Part shown: piece after piece, positions 10,623 through 22,689 of the stretch
How positions within the stretch are numbered: position 1 is the first letter of the stretch
How the letters are laid out: the number at the start of each line of letters is the position of its first letter
Assembly: GCF_043641665.1 (NCBI RefSeq)
Contig: NC_092198.1
Coordinates: 3,384,501 to 3,448,500 of the forward strand
Direction: 5' to 3'
Source: Enoplosus armatus
Taxonomy: Eukaryota > Chordata > Actinopteri > Centrarchiformes > Enoplosidae
Length of the DNA: 64,000 bases
Notes under the pieces: model-generated
What the model saw: only the letters and a program-made list of their open reading frames with translations
Database searches by the model: none
What the model was told of the DNA's origin: nothing
Translations under genes and position numbers: made by a program

Positions 10623-11404
10623 TGTATTTTTTCTGTGAATTTGGGTGTTTTAGCAACGTGGAGGGAGGCTCATACAAAGACTTAGTGTATGCAAATTTGA
10701 TTACTTTGAGGACATAAGTGAATAAAATCAATAAATCGGTTTTGGGGTGGGTGTGGCTGCATGTAAATGTTTAGAACATATAATAATATAGACACTGATA
10801 GAAGTAGAATCACATTTTCTTCAACTTCAATTCAATTCAATGAAGCAGACTAGACGATGTCTAAGGCCTTCCTGCAGAGGTCAGGCCTACTTACAGGTAC
10901 AATACGAATACTTATATTTCTGGTACATAAAAAGATCCACAGTAGCTTTGCATTTCATCTGAAACTTGCACAATTGCTGCTGTAATTATCTTCATATCTA
11001 AATCAGTATGAGCCATATGATCAAGAACAATGACACCGGTGTAAACTACCTGATTAAGGTCAGCTTAAGTTCTTGATTACAAAGCGACTGTAGGTGCGAG
11101 GGAAATGATTGCTCCGGGAGACACTGATGTTACTTCCTGTATCCAAGCCTTTTATTCCGAGCACTCTCAGGGCTGTTGGTTGGCGTGGAGTCCATTGATT
11201 TAATGACTCCACCCGGCTGATGCGGCGACAGTGTGTGACTTCTTAAAAGACATGTACAGTTCATATTTTAATAAATTATTTAGATGTTGTGATTGAAGTT
11301 GCAAATGGAACATTATCTGTTAGACTTGCCATAAATAATTCGCCATAGATCTACCAAGTCCGATTGTTTAAAGCAGTATCGTTGTATATAAACTGACGAG
11401 CACA

Positions 11405-11605
11405 ACACACAATTCTACGTCTGTGTTATGATTTTCTTTTAATTTCATACATACATTTTAATTTTAATAGTCCGAGCAGCCCGGCTTTATAATAAATGAA
11501 TAATACATTTAATTCAATTTAGTTGTCTTCTTCACCAAAATTAATTTAATGCATCCCCCCCCCGTGGAGCTTGGGGGGTCGAGACCCCCAGGTTGGGAAC
11601 CACTG
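11405..11605 (+). mobile_element. hAT-like non-autonomous element end, copy 1
   Basis: It shares blocks in the same order and orientation with 19566-19807: ACACAATTCTACGTCTGT, AGTCCGAGCAGCCCGGCTTT followed by ATAATAAAT, and the GC-rich end GGGGTCGAGACCCCC followed by AGGTTGGGAACCACTG. The GGGGTCGAGACCCC part is itself a hairpin. The reverse-complement terminus CAGTGGTTCCCAACC is hAT/Charlie-like. The other end of the element is not visible, so this is a fragment or strongly diverged. Confidence 0.6.
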
Positions 11606-13019
11606 GTTGAAGTATACCATATATCCCTGAGTGAGTACCACAGCATGTGATGTTCAGGAGAGTTCTGGGTTGAACACGCAGAGTCTCGACAGCTTTTCCT
11701 CACGTATATTTACCACTTTTCCGGCAGAGTGATTAAACTAAGTGTGACAGGCATCTTAATCATAATGTGTTGCTTTTTTGCTCCCAACACTTTTCATACC
11801 AATGTTACACCCTTGAGCTAACTGCATAGTCAGAGATATCTTGAGGACCATTAAACTTTATTATCTGAAAGCATTACGTTTCACACTGTGCCAACTCACG
11901 CAGACCAAAAAGCGACGAGTTCATCATAACGTTACGTCAATACACTGTCAAAATGGCCTCACCTGTGTGCGTGTTGGGGGTGGTCCTGGTTTTACAAGGC
12001 TATGTTTTCTATTATTAATTGATTAGCTACACTAAGCACACATTTATTAAACCTAATTTGACATGCTAATTCTACAACTGAGTACAAATATGTGTCTGAA
12101 GCCCTTCTCATGTCATGAGCTGAATATCTTCCAGCGGCGCAAAATAAAACTCACGCACTTCAGCGCCTCTGCTGGAGAAAATCCTCGGGGAAACGCTGTG
12201 ATATGGCTCATTACTCTGCACTTTTACACTCTGCCTTTTCATCCTCGTGCCACAAGAGCTTTGGGCATTTAACTAAAAACAAAAGCCCCGATTAAAGAGT
12301 TAATGCAGAGTAATGATGACAAATAGGAAGCGCTGAAAATAGCACCTGTCGCCAGAGACAATAATAAATCTCAGAGGCGAGACCGGATGGTGCACTGACA
12401 CAAACTCAAGGGAGAAAAGTAAGAAATGCTGAACTCTGAGGCGCTGAATGTGTTAAGTGGACCACTCAGTTTGAACTAATCCTCTCCACCTTCTGAAGGG
12501 AGCCTGAGAGTAACTGTGCCAGTGATGACTGTTAAAGCAGGTGAAGACTGTGCTGAAATCCAAATCAAACTCCGGATGCAGAGGCAGGTTGATGATCCAG
12601 GAAACAATTCAACAATGTTGCACAGGCATGCACATGTAAAGATGTTTGTGTCTTTGAAAAATACATGATGTTTGCACCAGCAGAGCAGCCCTGAAGGGAG
12701 GAAACGCGAGTGTGTTGTCCTGTAGCTGCAACTTAATCATTCATGTGAAAGAATAAGAATGTAAAAGATTGGGAACTACAGGAATAACACACCACAATGT
12801 GGAGCCCCTGCAGGAATGTTCGCAGTCAAAGACCACAGCATAAAGTGCCATCAGGTCACCTGAAACTCATTATGGGTTCCACCGGGACACTCTGAGGATA
12901 TGAAAGAAATCCTTTCAGCATGTTTAATCCTCTGCCTTCTGCAGGCACAGCCCGTTTTTGCAAATTCTTGGACCAAACAAAACTCTACAAAAAGATGACT
13001 GGGGTTCTGTTTACCTGTT
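11606..13019. other. Single-copy-looking non-coding DNA
   Basis: No gene or known repeat recognised. The stretch 12120-12400 has balanced composition, TTAAAGAGTTAATG-like motifs and no microsatellites, resembling a conserved non-coding element. It leads into the CpG-rich block at 13020. Confidence 0.45.
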
Positions 13020-13480
13020 CGGCATCCTCCTCGGTACACGGCGGCTACCCTTCCAGCCACGACGGGCTGCAGCGGAGGTCAGCAGACCCTCTCCACAAGG
13101 CGTGCGGGCTCAGGATAAACCGGACAGTAGCGGAGGGTGAGGACATGAAGAGGGCTCCAATATTCGGATTGTTCCGCTCAGCTTGGTGCGCAAAGAACAG
13201 GCAGAACAGGAACTCACAGGCGTCCTGGCGCGACCAGGTTGTTTCTTTTATAACCTTTTCTCTCGTCTCACGGGACCGTTAAAGTGAACAGGGAAGCCTC
13301 TCTGAAGTCCACTCATGCAGGAGCGCCCCTCCTCCAGCACCCCGCGGGTCCGTGTGGCGGCGGAGACACGCGTGGAGCTCGCGGTAGTAGCCTGCTGCTG
13401 ACTGGAGGAGGCTGCACGGGGAGAGCTGGGGCGTGTTCCTCCTGAAGGAGGAGGAGGGAGGTGGGGGGGGGGGGGGATGC
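13020..13480 (-). promoter_or_regulatory. CpG-rich block with TATA-like motif, possible promoter
   Basis: CpG dinucleotides are visibly dense compared with the surroundings. Bases 13321-13440 alone contain about a dozen, including CGCG clusters. On the minus strand TATAAAAG lies at 13245-13252, a consensus TATA box, which would place a start near 13215-13222. Downstream on that strand are a 33-codon open frame starting near 13145 and a GTAAAC donor-like site at 13009-13014. No product was recognised. It could be a CpG-island promoter with a largely non-coding first exon, or just a GC-rich patch. Confidence 0.4.
13463..13476. repeat. G homopolymer (14 G)
   Basis: G run at the edge of the CpG-rich block, preceded by GGAGGAGGAGGG, so the region can form G-quadruplexes. 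Confidence 0.85.
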
Positions 13481-13884
13481 GCAAAGATGCTCGGCTCAGT
13501 GTGTCAGAGTGCTGAAAGAAAGTTTCTGAAAGTACACCGCGCACAACAGGGTCCTGGTCTCCAGACTTCCTACAATATAAAGCGAATGATTCAGTTCAGG
13601 GCTGAGCTGCAAGTGACAGATTACATATCTTGTAATAATTTGTATTATAGGGATTCCGTGTCTTTTAGCTGATGACAAGTATTCGTCCACCTTAAAATCA
13701 ATTCCAAACTGGGGGTCTGAGTTAAGAGCCTGGTTGCTGAATTTTGAACAAGCTGAAGAGAATTTAAATCTTTCTCAGTATCCTAGAATGACTCTTGAAC
13801 TTTAGCTATATGTAAAATCATTAACAGGATATATAACTATATGCTTTACAGAACACAGCCCAACAACCTGTAAACACAACGCTG
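13481..13884. other. Non-coding stretch, no gene recognised
   Basis: AT-rich after 13570. Nothing recognised between the CpG-rich block and the dispersed repeat that follows. Confidence 0.5.
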
Positions 13885-14266
13885 ACATAGTTGATTTGGC
13901 AGATATTTAGAACAGCTGCCAATTTAAACAGCCAGCAGACACAGAGCAGCATTAGCATTCATTCAGAGTTGGCCTGATGAAGAGTCCAGTATCAGCATCA
14001 CTCTCTCCTTGTTTTAGCTCTGTTTTGGTCTCGGCCAACCCCTGAGAAAGAAACATCTGGCGCTGATGAGCCTGATGAGAGCGGTGAGAGTGAAGCAAAA
14101 CAGTTCACAGCGACCCTGAAAAATAAAACAATGAGCTGGAAACGCTGAACCGCTGAAGTGATATGTCGTGTCGGGTGATAACTCTCCGTGGGTGGTCCCT
14201 TTGCACATTGCACATAGTCATTTGATCCATTGCTAATATAAAAATATTGATTGGAGCAGCTTTAAG
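13885..14266 (+). repeat. Teleost dispersed repeat, family R1, copy 1
   Basis: Diagnostic blocks are CAGACACAGAGCAGCATTAG with CATTCATTCAG, AGTCCAGTATCAGCATCACT, GATGAGAGCGGTGAGAGTGA, GGAAACGCTGAACCGCTG, GTCGGGTGATAACTCTC and AATATAAAAATATTGATTGG followed by AGCAGCTTTAA. Parts recur at 17085-17287, 41490-41668 and 45440-45530. No coding capacity is recognised. I recall it as a common percomorph repeat, but its class is unknown to me. Confidence 0.65.
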
Positions 14267-14910
14267 TTGCTCTTTATGAAATGGGAGAAGTATTTGCTTT
14301 GTATTGCAGCAGCTTAAGTACATGACAGCTGAATATTGATATTTAAATTAGCCAATATGAGACATGATAAAACTTCAGCTCCCTAATTCTGTTTGCTTCT
14401 TTCTTTCACCAATGCGTGCAAGTGCAGTACATATATATATACACACAAGCTCCCAGAATCTACACAGCGTCATCCACAGAATCTGCAGCAGATGAGCAGA
14501 TATGCATGCGCGCATGTGCGAGTGTGTACACACGAGTCGTTGTGGATGCTTGTGTGCAGGCACGCATGAGCCTCATCATGTATTCAGATACGCCAGTTAA
14601 TAGTCAAACATGTATCTGGAGATGCAGAGCTTTTGTATTCTTCTACATTTCTTTATTGTTTCCCTTTATTTCTAAGTTAGGAATGATTAATTTGCTGAAT
14701 TATGTTTTAATATATTGTGCTGACACATGGCAATATTCATATTTCTTTGCTTTGAAAATTTAAGGAAGACTTCATCTAAAAGAGAGAGAAAGAAGGAAAG
14801 AAGCTGAAGCTGTTTTGTGATTTGGAGATTATCATGTCAACAGTCAAAGAGTCGGAGTTAAAATGACGTTTGTTACTGTTAGTCTGCAAACTCCTGACCA
14901 AACAGACACA

Positions 14911-14912
<2 letters not shown>

Positions 14913-14941
<29 letters not shown>
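14913..14941. repeat. GT microsatellite
   Basis: About 14 uninterrupted GT units. Confidence 0.9.
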
Positions 14942-14943
<2 letters not shown>

Positions 14944-15123
14944 ACAGGAAGAGATTCGGCGTTCCAGCTGATATACAGCCTGAGTGTGGAGTGAAATGGA
15001 CTTTATGTCATATCAACAATATTTGAGCTCCCTCTTTGATTGCCTATATCCTCCCAAATAAGCCATCAGTCTGACACAGCACATTTCAGTTTGCTGGTAA
15101 GCAGCTCAATCTGCCTGTGCTGA

Positions 15124-15144
15124 GGGGGGGGGGGGGGGGGGGGG
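15124..15144. repeat. G homopolymer (21 G)
   Basis: Uninterrupted G run. Confidence 0.9.
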
Positions 15145-16793
15145 TCCTGCTGCTTTATCCCACACTCACTTTACAAAAGCTATTTGAGGAAAGGCTGGTG
15201 TTTTCGCGCACTGGCTTTGGACTGTGCCAGATGGTACTGTGTAAGAACTTTGAATTATTCAGCCATCCCACAGCAGATTGAAGCTGTCATGCGTAAGACA
15301 AGTCGGCTGGCCTCTTCCTGTGCCGGGGAACACCGGCGGATGAGCGCGATGAACAGCTTCTGCAGAGTCGCTACCAGGTTACGCAACTCCACATTCAAAT
15401 TTCACTAATGCACAATTTAGGCCGGGCTCACAATTTACTGCAGCGGCGGAATGATTTTGAAAAAAAATTTTCTCCCTTTTTTTCCGATCAGACTCAAAGT
15501 GTGTTATGCTTTCACAGTGAGGGATGAGAATCATAAATTATTCACCTGGTCCGGCTTTTATGTGTGAACGCTGAGCTTACAGCGGCGCTGGCACATCTAG
15601 AAACAAGCAGTTAAGCTTTTTAATAGATACACAGTGTCTGTTTGTGCCATTCTCTAATGCATCACATTAAGTCTGAGTGTGTCAAACACAATTATGGAAA
15701 TGACTAAAGTTGGACAAGAACGTGTGAAAAGCCATAAACCAAAACATTGTCATAAATTCCCTGAAAGACATCATGCGGGTCCTTAGACATTTAATGTGCT
15801 ACAATTACCATACTGGCCATTAGTGATATTAGAGTGAAGCTTTACTGATGGCAGGGATCATGATTAGAGCCATAATTTAGCAGGATAACTCCTGTCACTT
15901 TAACAGAGCCATTGACACTATGAATACACACCATTACCAAATACTGCTGTACAATATATCTCCACATTAGGGATGATATGTGATCCATATTTCACTTTCT
16001 CCTCATACCTACCTCATTTGCCTCCAACTAAAACCAGCCACACTTCTGTCAAGGTTGAGATGATCCGAACTGAATGACATGGACGTGGTCTCGTTCCTAT
16101 TTTTGTTTGCTGTCAAAGTGTAGGTGGGGTGGAGGGGGGGGCTAATCCTTTCAAAACAAGATGAAGAAATCCACTTCACATGGAGGGATGCTGCGTGTAT
16201 ACCTGAGTGTGTGCGGTGTAATCACCCCGAGAGCGGCCCATTAATCCAGTTGGGGGGGTTGGCGCTTTGATCTCTGGCTGAGTGGCTCTACAGCGAAGCT
16301 CTCGGCGCTCACCTCCTCCGCTAAGAATCACTCAAAATTAGAAAAGGAGACTTCTTATGTGAAATGGGTTAATAGCGCATCTTCAGTCAAGAGGGCTGTC
16401 CTGCTCGTACACACACCGCTTAGATGTGAAGCTCATTTTCGAATAAGTGGTCCAATTTCACATGAGGGCCTCTTCACAAGAGGGAACCAAGGTAGTTATG
16501 TACTCTACAGAACAACCTGTGTGGAAAAAATTCAACAATTTGAAATCCTTACACTGTAATTGCATAAGGCCGTTACTGCAAGTGTCTGCTAATTGCATCT
16601 GACTAATGTACATGTGCACATACAGCATGTGTTGAGTCCGGACAGGAAGTCTAACAAACCTGCCAGACTTACAGTCGACCGGAGAATTCAAATATCATTT
16701 GAAGCAACGTAACACATTTTCTCAGGCTGGTTTTGATAACATTGCGATGCATTTGTAATTTTGCTTAATTAAAAAGTTGAGATATTATCACCT

Positions 16794-17084
16794 TAAAGGG
16801 GAACTCCACCAATTTTACACATGAACGTCTGTTGGCAGGTTGTGGAGTGGAGTGCTGCTGTTGTCTAAAGCCTTTTGCGGCTTCAGATGGAGCTGCGGCA
16901 AAACTGATAAATTGACTCAGGTGATGTAAGTTGAGTCAGCATGGGTGGGGGCTGAAGACTACAGGTTTGTTTTTTTAAAGATCTGGGCTTGAGGCTACAT
17001 TAGCCGCTTCTAGCATAACACACCCGAATTATAACATCTCTGGTTCCCGAATCGATTCTGATCCTTTTTTGTGTGAGTGCAATG
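16794..17084 (+). repeat. Teleost dispersed repeat (GGGGAACTCCACCAATTTTAC type)
   Basis: It opens with TTAAAGGGGAACTCCACCAA and TTTTACACATGAACGTCTGT, followed by TTGACTCAGGTGATGTAAGT and a GATCTGGG patch. I recall the opening as a common teleost repeat. It runs directly into two further repeats, forming a cluster to 17720. The right boundary is approximate. Confidence 0.55.
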
Positions 17085-17287
17085 CTGAATCAGCGGCGCA
17101 ACAGTTGCCTATTTACACATCCAGTGGACAGAGAGCAACTTTAGCATTCATCTGTCCACCTAACGAATGTGAGTCTAGTATTTACTTTGTTTGTCTTCAC
17201 CAGCTCGCTTCACCACTTTAGTCGTGGCACCTCACCAAGAGACATGTTTGTGGTCCCATTCCACTCGCTCACGACACCTAATGATGA
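17085..17287 (+). repeat. Teleost dispersed repeat, family R1, copy 2 (5' part)
   Basis: It shares TTTACACATCCAGTGGACA, GAGAGCAACTTTAGCATTCA and GAATGTGAGTCTAGTATTTA with the start of family R1. Only the 5' portion is present; the GTCGGGTGATAA end seen at 14.2 and 41.6 kb is replaced by another repeat. Confidence 0.55.
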
Positions 17288-17720
17288 TGTTAAAAGTCTC
17301 ATATTGTAGAAAGTGAGATTTCCATGTCTTGTTTGATTATAAAGCAGGTCCAGGTGCTGTATAAATACTGTGAAAGTATCAAAACGCTCAGTCCACAGAG
17401 AAATGCGCACAGCCACTGTGCCTTTAAAACGAGCCGTCAGGACTTCCTTAAGGTTGTGATGTCACAACTATACAGTCACCGCACTCAGCCACGCCCCCCA
17501 GCAGGTGATCTGCTCCAATCACAGCGCGCCCACCAAGTACAGGGACGCTCATCCACCCGCTCCGTCTGTCTGAGTTATCGGAGCGCTCTGCTCAGGAACT
17601 ACTCTTCAGGTTTCTGGAGGTTGTTCAGTTTGTCTAAAACGGCTTGTTTCAGACAGACGGGGGAACTGAGGGGCCGCAGAAAGGGCCAGTTGAAGATTAA
17701 TAAGGACTTTTAAGGAGATA
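17288..17720 (+). repeat. Teleost dispersed repeat (AAAGTCTCATATTGTAGAAAG type)
   Basis: It carries AAAGTCTCATATTGTAGAAA, GATTATAAAGCAGGTCCAGG, AATACTGTGAAAGTATCAAA, GTCCACAGAGAAATGCGCAC and TTGTGATGTCACAACTATAC. I recall these blocks together from percomorph genomes. A 129-codon open frame crosses it but reads repeat DNA. The right part (17500-17720) is GC-richer and less certain. Confidence 0.6.
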
Positions 17721-19565
17721 AGGAGATCAGTAAAATCCGTTTGAACCAAAAGGTTAAGTAAGTTTTAAGTGCTTCACAAAAGAAATAAGGCAACCAACAG
17801 AAACAGATTTGTAGAAAATAGAAAATTACACAAAGGCAAGTCTCAACTGTAGAAGCGAAGATTTTGTTTTTTGGCTTATGTGGGATTTGTTCACGGCTCA
17901 TACATAGAACATTCACCGAAATTTGGCTGTTTTTAATTCAGTCTGCCCAAATGCTTTGTGAACTTCAAACACTATATACCAGTCTGTTGTTTAAACCGAC
18001 TCTTTAAACACACACACGTTTTGACACCCGCATACTTAAGAGGCTGAATGTGTCAGACTCAAAGAGGAGAGGGGTGTGTGTGCTGGGCTCCCGCAGACAG
18101 AGAAAGGCGAGGCTGTAAATATTCATGCCGGAGCTGTCAGCGTGCCGTGCCTCTCTGCTGGCTCCTGTCACTCCATTGATCTCTCATACATGACATTCAC
18201 GTCCAATGACCGCCCTGCCTCACCTCAATCATGCGGGAAGAGGTGCCCTTTCTCACACCTGCTTGATGTCAGTTCCTCCAGGAGCATGCTGATCATCCCC
18301 TCCATCCTGGGCTCTTACGCCCCACTTATCATTATATATGCACATTGGACGATGTAAAACCCTCTAAAGATCCTTCATTCGCACCTTACATTTCATCAGT
18401 CTGTGATAGTCAGGAGTTACTTTGTGCTCAAGTCCTAAAATTTAAGTTTTAACCACACTGTCTGTTCAAAAATGCACGTTTTGCATGGGTGTGAAAAAAA
18501 AATCAGCCATGATGATGGATGCCAGAATTATCTGTGATTGCAGCTGCTGCGCCACTTAATCAAAATGCTACAGTAATTGAGGCCGCAATGCATCATGGTC
18601 CACTGAGGCTACACTTTTTGAGAGGTCTTCCCTGGTTCTGAGGAATTGACACCAAAATTGAAACCCAAATGAAATCCTGCAGCTTTGACAAAATAACATC
18701 ACCTGCATGAAAAGAGATGAACTCAGCAAACCGTGCGACTCGTCAATTAGCGCTTAAGCTCACTTAAACCTCGATAGCTAATCCTATTCCAGGCCATTAG
18801 GTGGCACTATGTGACTTCTGGATAAGAGAAAACGACAGGAAGCTTTGCAGTGTGTGGAGTTGCGAAATGTGCGCCCACGGTTAAGTAGCGTGAAACTTCT
18901 GCTTCTGCTGCTGCTTCGAAACGGCTTTACTATACATACATGCTTCACTACAAAAACTGGCAGCTGAACACCGCAGACACAGTGAATATTGGTGAGAAAA
19001 AAAGACGATAGCGGGGGTCTTAGAAGTTGCCAAACCTAGCAAGAAAATCACAAAGTTTGCAACGCTGGTTTGATGGCTACCGACCATTTACATGTTGGAT
19101 GGGATGTTGGTCAGGTCCTACTTTTTTCAGGAGCTCAAAAGGGCGTCTAAAAGTACAGTATGCAGGGGTGGGACTAACGAATCACATCTTACTGTAACTG
19201 TAAACTTCTGTCAGTTCTTTGTCGAGGTTTTTGACTATTTTTAAAAAAAATCTACTTTTATTTAAGTACTTTTCAACTTCGTTACATTTCAAGTCGCATC
19301 CGTTACAGATTAAAAACAAGTGATGATAAACCGTGTGAGAATGAAACACAGGAACGGAGCCAAATCAGCAGCTGCAGCAGAGAATAATTAGTTGCTGATG
19401 TGTGTTTCATTATATTCATCGCTTAAAAAACAATAACAGCACAGAACAATTATCTGTACAATGAACCTAAATTGTGAAGTTAATACCAGCAGGAAGTTTG
19501 TATAAAATTCTGAACAGACTATTTCCTGTGGATGTTGTATCAGACGATTTGTTTTATATCTTTAG
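17721..19565. other. Non-coding stretch, no gene recognised
   Basis: No coding sequence recognised. Around 19160-19300 there are GGGTGGGACTAACG and ATTTAAGTACTTTTCAACTT motifs that may be a diverged dispersed repeat, but I could not define its ends. Confidence 0.5.
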
Positions 19566-19807
19566 GAACACAATTCTATGTCTGTATTATGCTTTTATTT
19601 TAATTTCACTTTTATATATATACGTTAATAGTCTGAGCAGCCTGGCTTTATAATAAATACATGATATAAACTTCTAAAATATCCCTGAAATGTAGTCGAT
19701 GTGTATCATATTTTATATATATATAAATTCTTACACCCTTAAAATCAAGAGGGCTTCACGATCCCCCATGGAGATGGGGGTCGAGACCCCCAGGTTGGGA
19801 ACCCCTG
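19566..19807 (+). mobile_element. hAT-like non-autonomous element end, copy 2
   Basis: Same orientation and block order as 11405-11605, ending GGGGGTCGAGACCCCCAGG then TTGGGAACCCCTG. The last bases differ from copy 1 (ACCCCTG instead of ACCACTG). A TATATATA patch near 19710-19730 makes it about 40 bases longer. Inactive fragment, class inferred from the terminus. Confidence 0.6.
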
Positions 19808-20929
19808 AGATGTAAAGATGTCCTACTACTTTTGTTGGTTGACACATTCCTCACATTTTACATAACCCTGCCTTTATGTAATACTTGACATCACCGTGGG
19901 ACCCGTGGCAATGAAACCCCCCCCCCCCCCCCCCCCCTCTTATGATGTCTAATTCCAGCTTTTCACGCACAGTGTATATTATCTGTTCAATCTTGTACTG
20001 TAAATAGAAAGACAAGATGTAGTCTACAACCTCATCAGCTGGCTGTTTACAGACCCTCAAGGTACTTCTGAACATTTCCACTCCTCATGGCTGTAGGGGA
20101 GCAGATCCACAGCGAATGCTATTAGTCACATTTGCATAGAGCCCTTGCTGATTTATACTATACAATACCAATAAGACGGCATAGACTACAATATCTATAC
20201 TGTATGTAAGTACATTACAGAGCCTATGATTATTGATTTCCTGTGCACAGTGGTTCTTTTCACAGGTAATAATTACACATCCACACTGAAAGGCACCAGC
20301 CCCATGTAATTGCTTTCATAAGACCTTTATATACTCTCTTTCAATGTGTCTTCAGTAGGACAATCAATACATTGATAGAAGAGAGCCTGTATGTACTCTT
20401 GCCTGGCAAAGATATTAAGATACACACATTGCTGTACTTTTTTTTTTGTTGCATTCAGCATGCAGCAGCAGAGCCAGAGACACTTTGTACATCCTGATGT
20501 TCCTCCTCTGTCCCCTCTGGCCCCTGTTCTGGTCATGCTTCATGAACCCTGGTTGATGTAGAGGTGGATCTCAGAGGCGGAGGGGGCCGGGCAGACAGGG
20601 GCCATGGCCTGTTTGCTGAGAGGATGAGGAGATCTGTCATTATCCTCTGCAAGCCATTCCTCTCACGCTGCCTGGGACCTGACTGTTAATTGCCTCGAGA
20701 ATTCGTCCAAACAGAGACACTGAGAGGAAACATCGCTGACGGAGCCGTGAATCCACCAGCTTTCATGAGGCTTAGAGAGAAACCTTCTTTTCTTTATGAA
20801 ACAAATGTTAAAGCATGATTTCCCACTAGGTGTTGTTATCTTATAGAAGAAGGTTACGAAACTGTACAATCTATCCTGCACTATCCAGCTGTAGTCTACA
20901 ATACAGGCTACACTATTTGGAAATAGTGG
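19808..20929. other. Non-coding stretch with a long C run
   Basis: Apart from the C homopolymer and a T run near 20438-20448, nothing was recognised. Composition is balanced and the sequence appears single-copy. Confidence 0.5.
19917..19937. repeat. C homopolymer (21 C)
   Basis: Uninterrupted C run. Confidence 0.9.
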
Positions 20930-21058
20930 CGTCAATTTTAAGTTCTTCTTAGAACCTGTGTAAGGAAGGTTTTTATGAATCAAACATACGCACACCATCA
21001 AATTATCTTAAGACTAAGTTCGAGTATAAATCTAAGAACATTTTTATAAATGAGGCCC
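20930..21058 (+). repeat. Dispersed repeat ending TTTATAAATGAGGCCC
   Basis: It contains ATCAAACATACGCACACC and ends TTTTTATAAATGAGGCCC. The end is the reverse complement of the start of the fragment at 698-743. The family is familiar to me from teleosts, class unknown. The left boundary is approximate. Confidence 0.5.
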
Positions 21059-21080
21059 CGGGACAGTCATTGACTCCAAC

Positions 21081-21230
21081 AGGAAGAAATAGAGCATTTG
21101 TTGGGGACTATTTTCAGCAGCAGATTGCTCCACATTCGGTGCTCTAGTGAGTATTTGGGGGAACAGGGTGGTGTATGTGGGACTGAGTCCAAATAAACTA
21201 TGTGCTCATAGTAATGAAGGAACATGTGGC
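21081..21230 (-). repeat. Dispersed repeat matching 30333-30390 in inverse
   Basis: The reverse complement of 21081-21120 reads CTGAAAATAGTCCCCAACAA and ATGCTCTATTTCTTCCT. The plus strand at 30333-30390 reads nearly the same, so these are two inverted copies of one family. The extent beyond the shared 50-60 bases is inferred. Confidence 0.55.
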
Positions 21231-22689
21231 GCATTGATGTGAATAAGATATATCAGGCTGTGGATGCACACACACAATACTTGTTAGTAGATGCTTTCAG
21301 CATTGGTTTGGGTCTGCACATGAGATTTGCTGCCAAGAAGAGAAATGCAAAGTGTTGCCAGATTTATTTAAACTTGAAAAGATTAAATACCATGTTATGT
21401 TACATGTGCTAACTTTGAAAACAGACTTTCATTCGTGTAAAAAATTCAGCACTCAAAGTCAGCACACAGAAAGAAGGTTACTTTAGGGCAGGTGCAACAA
21501 AGTCAGGAGGGCTCAGAACTGATCACAAAGAAACTTAATGGAGTAGGGCAGCTCCATCAGGGGAAAGAAAGATAGCTGTGCAGCAAATCCATCAGCAGGA
21601 GGAAACAGTGAGGAGCACCAAGGCCGTCTCTGAGTCAAACCAGGTCAGAGGATGAAGAAGGGAAAGCGTAGAGAGGAGGAAAGTTGGCTGGAGGGAATTT
21701 GGGGTGCAGGTTTTTTTAAGGGGGTTTTTACTCATTCTTTGTAGTTTGAGAGTCGAAGCTTAAGGTTCTACTTTTCATATATTATTCTATAACTGTGCTT
21801 CATGGTTAATACAAATGAACTTCATACTGGAGTGGATGCAAAATGTCCACTGTATGCATCCATCATCCACTCAGCAGACAGATAAGGTGACACTGCTGGT
21901 CCCGTACACAGACTGGAGGCAGTTACTCCACCTACTGCATGTTTAGTCAGCATGTAGACCGGGACAGCGCACCGATACACCTGGCGCTGAAGTAGCTACT
22001 GTACGAGCAAACAGTCAGAAATCAATTTGTCAGTAAAAGGTTTGTCCCTGCAGGATGATTAAGAGGAGGCAGCCATGTTTTAGAGCAGCGAAGGCTAAGC
22101 AGAGACTGGCTGAAGATTTGTGAACACATCTGATAATCCTGCAGGATTCTGCAGCACTAAGGCCACCTTTAGCTCTGTGGATTGTGCAGCTACTTTGTTC
22201 GGCTTTTCGACATTCAGAATAGACAGACAGTAAGGAAGGAGATGCTGAGGGGAAGCAGAAGGGCTGGAAAGTGTGAGCGGTTGGCTGCTGGGTTTGTCCC
22301 AAAGCAAAGTCAAAGCGAGCAGGAAAGTCAAGCAGGGGACATTTATAAATAAAAATGTGATCCAGGCAGCATTGCGCTTTTTTCAAAACGGATTTGCAAA
22401 TAAGTAGTAAACGTACTTTCAGACCGGGTTGTGGAAACACACATCTGCAGTTATTGTGTGCTGTTATTTCACATATCGACTGTCTTTATATCCATGTTAT
22501 GTAACGTTATATATTACGTTATTATGATGTGATATCTGATCAAGTTCCTCATACGTCCTACGTTTTGATTGGATTTCACGAGGCAAACGTTCATCATTGA
22601 TTATCTTAACAATCATTCAGTTTCCTAATAATCTAAACAAATTCTACATTAGAGGGCGCAGACACACATTGGCTGCTTTGGCACTTTGC
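21231..22689. other. Non-coding stretch, no gene recognised
   Basis: No repeat or gene recognised. The 136-codon minus-strand frame at 22030-22440 overlaps a second frame on the same strand (22095-22331), and neither has a recognisable domain. Confidence 0.5.

Larger units (their letters stand above)
9079..11404. other. Non-coding stretch, no gene recognised
   Basis: Contains a 20-base C run and the palindrome at 10609. An acceptor-like tract ends at 10200 (TTCTTTTCACAG) and is followed by a GC-rich, stop-poor 80 bases, but no frame is recognisable and no flanking exon supports it. Confidence 0.5.
14267..16793. other. Non-coding stretch with GT and G tracts
   Basis: Besides the GT microsatellite and the G run listed separately, there is a short AT/AC patch near 14428-14447 and a G run at 16134-16141. 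The sequence 15420-16060 looks single-copy. Open frames (up to 115 codons) lack recognisable domains. Confidence 0.5.

Noticed and set aside
22030..22440. 136-codon minus-strand open frame
   Set aside because: No recognisable domain, and a second unrelated frame overlaps it on the same strand.
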